Source: CAYQTO01 sp964420455 (lineage in GTDB: Bacteria; Sumerlaeota; Sumerlaeia; SLMS01). Taken from it: a stretch of DNA of 20,037 nt. Numbering within the stretch: position 1 is the stretch's first letter; the number at the start of each line of letters is the position of its first letter. The notes below the pieces were generated by a model. That model had not been told where the DNA came from, did no database searches, and worked only from the letters and a program-made list of their open reading frames with translations. This document shows, piece after piece, positions 14,390 through 20,037 of the stretch. The translations under genes and the position numbers were made by a program. The stretch lies in contig CAYQTO010000059.1 in NCBI GenBank assembly GCA_964420455.1, positions 1-20,037 on the forward strand, read 5' to 3'.

Positions 14390-14418
14390 TTGGTCAGACT
14401 TGGGCAGCCCCCTATTTT
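14390..14418 (+). promoter_or_regulatory. Candidate promoter for the PAS/GAF sensor gene
   Basis: TTGGTC (14390-14395) and TATTTT (14413-14418), 17 nt apart, sit in the most A/T-rich patch of the 235-nt spacer. The -35 is poor (3 of 6) and the -10 fair (4 of 6). Just downstream is a 6-bp inverted repeat TTTGGA (14439-14444)/TCCAAA (14458-14463) with a 13-nt spacer, which could be an operator. The rest of the spacer 14333-14567 shows no gene. The leader would be about 140 nt. Confidence 0.28.
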
Positions 14419-14567
14419 TACTTCATGGTAACAGCACCTTTGGATTGCAGACAGCGGTCCAAATGTATCGTTATGGAGGGGCGGGTCGCCATCCTGCTGC
14501 GCCTTCCCTGCTCCTGCCGACCACCGCCCGCTGCCTTCTGACTTCGTTATCTTCGCGAGGTCGTCCC

Positions 14568-16538
14568 ATGGCCGCCAAGTCCACTTCCGACGTACTTCCC
14601 CGCATCGGGGACATCCTCGACCACCTCCAGAGCCATGTTGCTGTTCTGGACAGTGAGGGGCGGATCGTTTATGTAAACGAGGCGTGGCGGCGTTTTGGAG
14701 AAGAGAACGGCCTGACGCTGAAGGACGCAGCGGTGGGTGCCGACTATCTTGGCGCGTGCGGGGGAGGATCGCTCGGCCGGGCCATCGGCGAAGTGCTCAA
14801 TGGCACCCGGCAAACCTACTTTCATACTTACCCCTGCCACTCGCCCACCACCCGCCGCTGGTACCAGATGCGTGTGTCGCGGCTGGAAATCGGGGGTGGC
14901 GTCTTCGTCGTCGTGAGCCACGACCCGGTGACGGAGATTCAGGAGCAGGCGGTGGCGACGCAGACGCAGGCGCGGGAGCTCGAGGAGCGGGTCGCCCGCC
15001 AGCAGCACCTGCTCGACCAGATGCACGACGCGATGGTGCTGACGGATCTGGATGCGTTTGTGACCGGATGGAACAAGGGGGCGGAGCGGCTGTTCGGCTA
15101 CCGCTCGCAGGAAATCGTCGGCCACAGCCTGTCGGAGATCTTCGGCAACAAGAGCCCGATGTCGGTCCGCGACGAGTTGATGCGTCCGCTGCTGCGCGAC
15201 GGCCAGATCGAACGCGAGCTCGTCCTGACGCGCAAGTTCGGCCAGCCGTTCTTTGCCAATGTGTCCTTCAGCCTGATCCACGACAGCCAGGGGCGGCCGG
15301 AGGGGATGCTCGGGTACATGCTGGACATCAGCCGGCGCAAGCACGCGGAGGCGGCCGTCCGCCGCAGCCACAAGATGCTCGAGATCATCCACGAGGCCCA
15401 AAGCCGCTTCATCATCGATGGCAAGCCGCACCTGCTGGTCTCGCGGCTGCTCGAATCGATCGTAGCGCTCGTGGAGGCGGAGTCGGGGGTGCTGGTGGAA
15501 CTGACGGGGACGGAAGAGGAACACGCGCTGGGGCTCGAGTTTCGCGGCATGGTCTTCCCCTCGGGCGCGACGCACCTCCAGGAGTTCTACGCGGCGCGCA
15601 CCGAGACGGGCATGGCGTACGACGATCTGGGCGAACTGCTGCTGTCGGCGCTCATGACCGGGCGGACGGTGACCCTCCACGGGCCGGAGGACGGGCTCCC
15701 CGGCGTGTCCTCCATCGCTCGCAACCACCCACCGGTGCGCTCGTTCCTGGGAATGCCTTTGTTCTGTGGCAAGTCGCTGATGGGAATGTTGCTGCTCTTC
15801 AACCGCGAGGAGGGCTTTACCGAATCGAGCGCGGAGTTCCTCCAGCCGGTCGCGGCGACGTGCGCCAACCTCCTCTACGCCCATCGGTTCGAGAAGCGCC
15901 AGGCGCAGACCGCGGCGATCCTCCAGGAAAGCGAAAGCCGTTTCCGTGCGGTACTGAACCACGCGCCGGTGGCCATCCTCTCGGTCGACAAGGCGGGAAC
16001 GCTGACCTTCGTGAACAACTACGCGGCGGGGCTCTTCGGCTATCGGCGGGAGGATCTCGAGGGCACGGCGATGGAGCGCCTGCTGCCCGAAAGGCATCGC
16101 GTTCGCCACCGCGACCTCTTTGCGGCGTACCGGCACCAACCAACGCCGCGGGCACTCGGCGGCGGCCGCTCCCTCCCGGCCCTCCATGCAGACGGCCACG
16201 AGTTCCCCGTCCGCATCGGCCTCAATGCCGTGACCCTTCACGGCGAGGAACGCTATCTCGCGTACATTCTGCCCGCGGGGGCGGAATTCCCCCCGGCGGG
16301 CGACGAGACCAACGGGGCGGGGGGGAAAACTGATCCTTTTCCGGAGGGCCGGTCCCCTCCCGCGTTATCCGAGCACTTTCTCGTAGAGGCGTTCGTACTG
16401 GGGGACGACCCGGTCGGGGAGGAAGCGGTCGAGGATGGACTGGCGGGCACGGCGGCCCATTTCCGCGCGGCGGTCATCGTCCGAGAGGATTTCCACCGCA
16501 CAGCGCACCATCGTTTCCACGTCGCCCACGTCCGCTAG
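14568..16538 (+). CDS. PAS-PAS-GAF-PAS sensor protein without visible output domain
   Basis: 656 residues as read, from ATG 14568 with GAGG 7 nt upstream; in-frame codons further upstream lie in non-coding spacer. PAS1 is at about 10-120 (HVAVLDSEGRIVYVNEAWRRFGEENG), a coiled-coil-like linker at 125-150, PAS2 at about 150-265 (AMVLTDLDAFVTGWNKGAERLFGY ... GYMLDISRRKHAEAAVRRS), GAF at about 275-445 (LVEAESGVLVEL ... SFLGMPLF ... LLLFNREEGFT) and PAS3 at about 455-565 (APVAILSVDKAGTLTFVNNYAAGLFGY). No histidine-kinase, GGDEF, EAL, HTH or phosphatase motif follows. It probably senses a ligand or redox state and signals by protein contact, or it has lost its output domain. From about residue 585 the frame passes a G7A4 tract (16319-16329) and runs 174 nt into the convergent bshA-like gene, so the last 70 residues or so are doubtful; a -1 shift at the tract would stop at 16333. 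Confidence 0.78.
   Translation: MAAKSTSDVLPRIGDILDHLQSHVAVLDSEGRIVYVNEAWRRFGEENGLTLKDAAVGADYLGACGGGSLGRAIGEVLNGTRQTYFHTYPCHSPTTRRWYQMRVSRLEIGGGVFVVVSHDPVTEIQEQAVATQTQARELEERVARQQHLLDQMHDAMVLTDLDAFVTGWNKGAERLFGYRSQEIVGHSLSEIFGNKSPMSVRDELMRPLLRDGQIERELVLTRKFGQPFFANVSFSLIHDSQGRPEGMLGYMLDISRRKHAEAAVRRSHKMLEIIHEAQSRFIIDGKPHLLVSRLLESIVALVEAESGVLVELTGTEEEHALGLEFRGMVFPSGATHLQEFYAARTETGMAYDDLGELLLSALMTGRTVTLHGPEDGLPGVSSIARNHPPVRSFLGMPLFCGKSLMGMLLLFNREEGFTESSAEFLQPVAATCANLLYAHRFEKRQAQTAAILQESESRFRAVLNHAPVAILSVDKAGTLTFVNNYAAGLFGYRREDLEGTAMERLLPERHRVRHRDLFAAYRHQPTPRALGGGRSLPALHADGHEFPVRIGLNAVTLHGEERYLAYILPAGAEFPPAGDETNGAGGKTDPFPEGRSPPALSEHFLVEAFVLGDDPVGEEAVEDGLAGTAAHFRAAVIVREDFHRTAHHRFHVAHVR
16343..16360. 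terminator. Possible hairpin between convergent sensor and bshA-like genes
   Basis: GGAGGG (16343-16348) and CCCTCC (16355-16360) form a 6-bp stem with loop CCGGTC, directly after the bshA-like stop (read on the minus strand) and 10 nt after the TGA at 16331-16333 that a frameshifted sensor gene would use. No pronounced T-tract follows on either strand, so it is weak as an intrinsic terminator. Confidence 0.3.
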
Positions 16539-17480
16539 GAACCCGGTCACACCATGCTCCACAAGGTCCGGAAGGGCGCCGCCGCGGCTGAGGAGCACGG
16601 CGTTTTCCGCGGCCATCGCCTCGAGCGCCGCCAGGCCAAAGCTCTCGTACTCGCTCGGGAACACCAGCAGGTCCGAGCACGAGAAAAACTGGTCGATACG
16701 GTCCTGTTTGCCGAGGAAATGGACGTCTTCGTGGACTCCGAGTTCCCGGGCGATCCGTGCGGCTAGGTCGCGGTCGGGCCCATCGCCGATCAGCAGCAAC
16801 ACGGCGTTGAGCTTTGCCCGGACCCCGGCGAACACCCGCACCACGTCGGCGACGCGCTTCACCGGCCGGAAGTTGGAAATGTGCATCAGGATCTTCTCGC
16901 CGTTTGGCGCGTAGTAGGATTTTCGGCATCCGGGCACGCCGCGGCGGAACTTCTCCGCGTCGACAAAGTTCGGGATGACCTCGATGCTGTTGCTGACGCC
17001 GAACTCGCGGAGCGTCTCCTCGCGCAACCACGGCGAGACGGTGGTCACCGCGTCGGACTTTTCGATGGCAAAGCGGGTGATGGGAAAGAAGGAGGGCGCC
17101 CGGCCGACCAACGTAATGTCCGTACCGTGGAGGGTGGTCACCACGCGGAAGGACTTGTGGCTGACCTCGCGGGCGACCCAGGCGCTGATCGCGTGAGGGA
17201 TCGCGTAATGGGCGTGCATGATCTCGAGGTTGTAGTCGCTGGCTACCTGCACGGCGCGGCTGGCGATGGAGATGCCCCAAAGCTGCCCGGGCAACACGGG
17301 GTAGCTCATCGACTGGACTTCGTGGAAGACGATGTTGGCAGGCTCGGAGTCGAGCCGGAAGGGCATGGCGATGGAGATGAAGTGGATTTCGTGACCGCGA
17401 CGGGCGAGGAAGCGGCCGAGTTCCGTGGCGACAACGCCGGATCCGCCATAGGTTGGTGCGCAAAGAACACCGATGCGCAT
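16365..17480 (-). CDS. bshA: BshA-like N-acetyl-alpha-D-glucosaminyl L-malate synthase
   Basis: 371 residues, the normal BshA length. BshA is a GT4-family (GT-B fold) glycosyltransferase that joins GlcNAc from UDP-GlcNAc to L-malate, the first step of bacillithiol synthesis. The N-terminus has the BshA signature PTYGGSGVVATELG (residues 9-22) and HEIHFIS (30-36). TLHGTDITLVGRAPSF (116-131) matches the family's TLHGTDIT(L/V)VG block. SNFRPVKRV (202-210), IGDGPDR (231-237) and the EX7E motif (Glu279 and Glu287 in PSEYESFGLAALEAM) are the donor-site elements of GT4 enzymes. No bshB deacetylase or bshC ligase is in the window, so the pathway must be completed elsewhere, or the enzyme serves another thiol or conjugate. 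GGAG lies about 10 nt upstream of the ATG. It is the last gene of the minus-strand group, 114 nt after the PduO gene. The 3' end overlaps the sensor gene's extended frame. Confidence 0.88.
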   Translation of the reverse strand: MRIGVLCAPTYGGSGVVATELGRFLARRGHEIHFISIAMPFRLDSEPANIVFHEVQSMSYPVLPGQLWGISIASRAVQVASDYNLEIMHAHYAIPHAISAWVAREVSHKSFRVVTTLHGTDITLVGRAPSFFPITRFAIEKSDAVTTVSPWLREETLREFGVSNSIEVIPNFVDAEKFRRGVPGCRKSYYAPNGEKILMHISNFRPVKRVADVVRVFAGVRAKLNAVLLLIGDGPDRDLAARIARELGVHEDVHFLGKQDRIDQFFSCSDLLVFPSEYESFGLAALEAMAAENAVLLSRGGALPDLVEHGVTGFLADVGDVETMVRCAVEILSDDDRRAEMGRRARQSILDRFLPDRVVPQYERLYEKVLG

Positions 17481-17594
17481 GGGGCGTGCGCTCCACGGGG
17501 GAGGTTTCGGTCTGATCGACGGTCATGACCGCCGCCGGCCGGCGGTGGCGAAAGGAGAAAATGGTGCCAGCGGAAACCGGGTCGGTGGGCGATC

Positions 17595-18206
17595 TTACCC
17601 GGGGAGAGGAGGTTCCGGGAGGTCGCGACGCCAGATGACTTCCTCGCGGCGGAGGCGGGCGTTGGCCCACCGGGCGAGGACGAACAGGGCGTCGGACAGG
17701 CGGTTGAGGTAGCGGGCGGGGAGGGCACCGAGGTCCTCGCGGCGCTGTAGCGAGGCGACCTCGCGCTCGGCCCGCCGGGCCACCGTCCGCGCCACATGGA
17801 GCGCCGCCGCCGTGCGGCTTCCCCCCGGCAGAACAAAGTCCGTCAGGGGCGGGAGCGAGTCGTTGAAGGTATCGCAGACCTTCTCGAGGTAGGCGATGTC
17901 GTCCTCCCGGATGACCGGCATGGCGGGGTGCCGGTCCTCGAGGCGGGTGGCGAGATCGCCACCCAGGGTGAAGAGCTTATTGCCGAAGAACTCGAGAAGC
18001 TGGTCGAGACGGGTGGCGTCCTGGGAATCGGCGAAGGCGGCGGACTCGGCGCGGATTTCCTCCCGCGCCCACCCGAGGATCGACGTCAGCTCGTCGGTCG
18101 TGCCGTAGGCCTGAATGCGCGGGTCGTCCTTGGGCACCCGCTGGCCGCCAACGAGCCCCGTCGTCCCGTCGTCGCCGCTCCGTGTGTAGACTCTGGTAAT
18201 GCGCAC
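17595..18206 (-). CDS. PduO-type ATP:cob(I)alamin adenosyltransferase
   Basis: 203 residues from GTG 18206. The enzyme transfers the 5'-deoxyadenosyl group of ATP to cob(I)alamin, making adenosylcobalamin. The ATP-binding N-terminus VYTRSGDDGTTGLVGG (residues 6-21) and AYGTTDELTSILGWAR (33-48) are diagnostic, as are DFVLPGGS (123-130), AALHVARTVARRAER (134-148) and YLNRLSDALFVLAR (166-179), which include the trimer-interface Arg/Glu residues of the family. The GTG at 18206 has GGAGG 8 nt upstream and gives a standard length. An in-frame GTG at 18278, overlapping the stop of the upstream lipoprotein gene by 4 nt, would add 24 non-conserved residues and is less likely. No adenosylcobalamin-dependent enzyme is encoded nearby. 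Confidence 0.9.
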   Translation of the reverse strand: MRITRVYTRSGDDGTTGLVGGQRVPKDDPRIQAYGTTDELTSILGWAREEIRAESAAFADSQDATRLDQLLEFFGNKLFTLGGDLATRLEDRHPAMPVIREDDIAYLEKVCDTFNDSLPPLTDFVLPGGSRTAAALHVARTVARRAEREVASLQRREDLGALPARYLNRLSDALFVLARWANARLRREEVIWRRDLPEPPLPG

Positions 18207-18274
18207 CGTACTAGCCTCCAGCTTGGGATCGGAGGCAGCGTTCAAGGCAGAAAGCGCGCCCGCTGGCGCAGCGA

Positions 18275-19282
18275 TCACAAATCCTCGGGATAGAACGCCG
18301 CAAACACCGGCAAATGGTCGCTGATGGTGGCCATTTCCTCAAGGCTCAAGGGCCGGAGCACCGTCGCGCTGTCGGGCACTTGTTCGCGCCCCATTGGCTC
18401 GTTGAAGAAGATGTAGTCGAGTTGGCGCGAGGGCGACCCGCTGGCGTGGGTCAGCGCTCCTCCAACCGGCTCGAACGCATCCACCAGCGGCGGCTCCAGC
18501 TCCGCCATCGCGTTGTACTCCTCTGAATCGCGGAGGAAGTTCATGTCGCCCACGACCAGGATGTTGGCTTCCGGCGCGCACGCCATCTGCTCGGCGAAGT
18601 ACTTCTTGAGGATGTCGATCTGGCGGAGGCGCCAGGTCACGTCCTCCGCGCCGCGGCCCGCCTTCAGGTGAAGGTTCGTAAGCAGAAACTGATAGTCCGG
18701 GTTCGGCTGCACGACGACCGCCGACAGCCGGTTGTTGTACAGGTTCGTGGTCTCGTCGCTCACCGAGTTGTACATCTCCACCTCGCGGAAGGACACGGTT
18801 CGCCCGAGGGGAAAGCGGCTGGCGACGGCGGTGTTCTGGTACCAGGAGATGCTCGGGAGGGAGGAGAAGTACCGATAATCGTGGTCCGGGAGGAAGTTGT
18901 CGAGGAAGTACTTGATGGCGCGGTCCCCCTCCACCTCCTGAAGGGCGAGGATGTCGGGGTCGGCCTCCCGGATGACTTCGGCGAGGAGGGCGAGGACTTC
19001 CGGGTCCTTGGTCTGTGGCAGGTCCTCGAGGGGATTGGAAATGTAGGGATCGTCGAAGGGGTCGACGAAGTGCTCGAGGTTCCAGACGAGGACGGTGAAG
19101 GGCTGTGTGGTGGGGCGGGCCGGGGTGGCCGAAACCTCCGCCGCATCGGCGACAAAGGCGGGCACCTCGCTGACGGGCGGCTCGTAGGCGAAATCCGGCT
19201 GGCGCGTGCCGCAGGCCGCGAGCACCGCTAAGCCCCCCATGGCCAACGCCTGCCCCCCGTATAACCACAGCCGCTTGCTCAT
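18275..19282 (-). CDS. Lipoprotein of the endonuclease/exonuclease/phosphatase (EEP) superfamily
   Basis: 335 residues with a lipoprotein signal peptide: MSKR, hydrophobic core, lipobox LAAC with Cys24 as the lipidated residue. After a Pro/Ala-rich linker of about 40 residues comes a full set of EEP (DNase I-like) motifs. These are VWNLEH (Asn68), LALQEVEGD (Glu116), TNLHLKAGRG (His205), VVGDMNFLRD (Asp246, Asn248), QLDYIFFN (Asp289) and ISDHLPV (Asp322, His323). All metal-binding and catalytic positions look intact, so a Mg2+-dependent phosphodiesterase or phosphatase anchored in the envelope is expected; DNA, nucleotide and phospholipid substrates are all possible. ATG 19282 has AGAGG 7 nt upstream. 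It starts 100 nt after the rsmD-like stop; that spacer holds no clear promoter. Confidence 0.88.
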   Translation of the reverse strand: MSKRLWLYGGQALAMGGLAVLAACGTRQPDFAYEPPVSEVPAFVADAAEVSATPARPTTQPFTVLVWNLEHFVDPFDDPYISNPLEDLPQTKDPEVLALLAEVIREADPDILALQEVEGDRAIKYFLDNFLPDHDYRYFSSLPSISWYQNTAVASRFPLGRTVSFREVEMYNSVSDETTNLYNNRLSAVVVQPNPDYQFLLTNLHLKAGRGAEDVTWRLRQIDILKKYFAEQMACAPEANILVVGDMNFLRDSEEYNAMAELEPPLVDAFEPVGGALTHASGSPSRQLDYIFFNEPMGREQVPDSATVLRPLSLEEMATISDHLPVFAAFYPEDL

Positions 19283-19382
19283 GTCGGACCTCTTTCCTCA
19301 GAATTGGAACCATCCAGACTTCATGTGGCGGGAATGCCGGGCAAGGGGGAGCTGGAACCCTCCATGCGGCATTTGTGTGTCA

Positions 19383-19961
19383 TCAGGGGGCATCCGCCAA
19401 TGTATTCTCCGCCAGACGCGCCACCACCAGCCGTGTCTCCCCATAGGTCCGGTCCCGCGTCACCTCCCAACCGTCCGGAATCGTCAGCCGTTCCTCGCGG
19501 TGAACCTCGCAGACCACGGTGGCCTCCGCGGCGAGCCGTGTATAGATATCTTTACAGCCGAGGATTTCGGCACACAGCCCGGAATGGTAGGGAGGCATGA
19601 GGACGAGGAGGCCGGCGGGGCCGCCGCGGGCGGGCGCGCGCAGCCAGGCGCCGGGGCTCCGGCCCTCGACGATCGTCGTCCGGTCCTCGTAGCGCAGCTT
19701 GGCGACGTTGGCGCGCAGGGCCGCTACCGCCGCCCGCGACGCATCCACCATGGTGGCGTGGGCCGCGCCGTTGCTCAGAGTCTCGAGGGCGACCGCCCCG
19801 CTCCCGGCGAACAGATCCACCACATGGATGCCCGGCAGGCTGGGTCGAAGGACGCTGAGGAGCGCCTCCCGGAGGCGTTCGCGCAGCGGCCGGGTCTCGA
19901 GCCCTTCCGGCGTCTGCAATTTGGCGCCCCGTCGCTCGCCACTCACGATCCGCAAGCTCAT
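19383..19961 (-). CDS. RsmD-like 16S rRNA (guanine-N2)-methyltransferase with altered motif IV
   Basis: 192 residues from ATG 19961, the usual RsmD length (in E. coli, m2G966 of 16S rRNA). The N-terminus LRIVSGERRGAKLQTPEG and TRPLRERLREALLSVL correspond to the family's RIi(a/s)G..rG..L..P.g and TRPT.drvREalF..L. The SAM-binding motif I is HVVDLFAGSGAVALETLSNGA (46-66), and RTYGETRLV (171-179) is the usual closing motif. The catalytic (D/N)PPY motif reads MPPY (Met122-Tyr125, codon 19598-19596), and Thr of TRPT is Leu26. Changing GAC or GAT to ATG needs three base changes, so a single sequencing error is unlikely. Activity may be altered or lost. An in-frame ATG at 20015 would add 18 non-conserved residues; neither start has a strong Shine-Dalgarno. 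Nothing is visible in the remaining 76 nt of the window. Confidence 0.83.
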   Translation of the reverse strand: MSLRIVSGERRGAKLQTPEGLETRPLRERLREALLSVLRPSLPGIHVVDLFAGSGAVALETLSNGAAHATMVDASRAAVAALRANVAKLRYEDRTTIVEGRSPGAWLRAPARGGPAGLLVLMPPYHSGLCAEILGCKDIYTRLAAEATVVCEVHREERLTIPDGWEVTRDRTYGETRLVVARLAENTLADAP

Positions 19962-20037
19962 TTGGCCGTCCGCTGGATCGACGGCGGGGCGTCGGTTTCC
20001 GCAACCACCGGGCATTCCACGGTACGGGCCTGATCCC

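Noticed and set aside
14547..16241. A 564-codon open frame antisense to the PAS/GAF sensor gene
   Set aside because: Arg/Leu/His-rich low-complexity product without recognisable domains; the opposite strand encodes PAS and GAF motifs throughout.
18207..18278. 24-residue N-terminal extension of the PduO-type enzyme from GTG 18278
   Set aside because: The extension is non-conserved, while GTG 18206 has GGAGG 8 nt upstream and yields the standard family length.
1..20037. CRISPR arrays, transposons, tRNA or rRNA genes, phage or defence modules
   Set aside because: No regularly spaced repeats, transposase, integrase, tRNA-like cloverleaf or rRNA stretch was seen on either strand.

Overview
The window is dense, roughly two-thirds G+C (by eye) bacterial chromosome with 18 supported protein-coding genes, almost no spacer, and no RNA genes, insertion sequences or CRISPR arrays that I can see. 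Type II secretion (T2S)-type pseudopilins, a lipoprotein and a signal-peptide-bearing beta-helix protein point to a diderm. Large insert-rich pseudopilins, a GspK with an inserted lamin-tail domain, DNDEDG-type loops and a bacillithiol-type glycosyltransferase remind me of Planctomycetota or candidate phyla such as Sumerlaeota/Hydrogenedentota. That placement is inference with low confidence, because no phylogenetic marker is decisive here.

Layout. (1) 1-1650 (+): C-terminal part of a YfhO-like polytopic membrane protein. It converges on (2) 1684-3363 (-), a secreted right-handed beta-helix protein with its own candidate promoter. (3) 3497-4192 (-): a family-4-like uracil-DNA glycosylase with several substituted active-site positions. 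(4) 4488-13374 (+): the centrepiece, nine consecutive type IV pilin-like genes. Four look like the T2S minor pseudopilins H, I, J and K, and the last of these carries a lamin-tail domain. Five GspG-like major-pseudopilin paralogues follow. A sigma70-like promoter (4426-4454) and a strong intrinsic terminator (13403-13443) bracket the cluster. No secretin, ATPase, platform protein or prepilin peptidase is in the window, so those parts must be encoded elsewhere. (5) 13541-14332 (+): a xylose-isomerase-like TIM-barrel protein. (6) 14568-16538 (+): a PAS-PAS-GAF-PAS sensor protein with no visible output domain, whose frame runs 174 nt into the convergent gene after a G7 tract. (7) 16365-19961 (-): four co-oriented genes, read in the order rsmD-like methyltransferase, EEP-superfamily lipoprotein, PduO-type cobalamin adenosyltransferase, bshA-like glycosyltransferase.

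How they may work together. The nine pseudopilins probably build a calcium-stabilised T2S-like pseudopilus with an HIJK-type tip and several alternative GspG-like shaft or accessory subunits. The neighbouring secreted beta-helix protein is a possible but unproven substrate. Genes on the right are mostly housekeeping or cofactor metabolism (thiol synthesis, B12 activation, rRNA methylation). Two enzyme-family members, the UDG and the RsmD homologue, have non-canonical residues at catalytic positions and are the best candidates for altered biochemistry.
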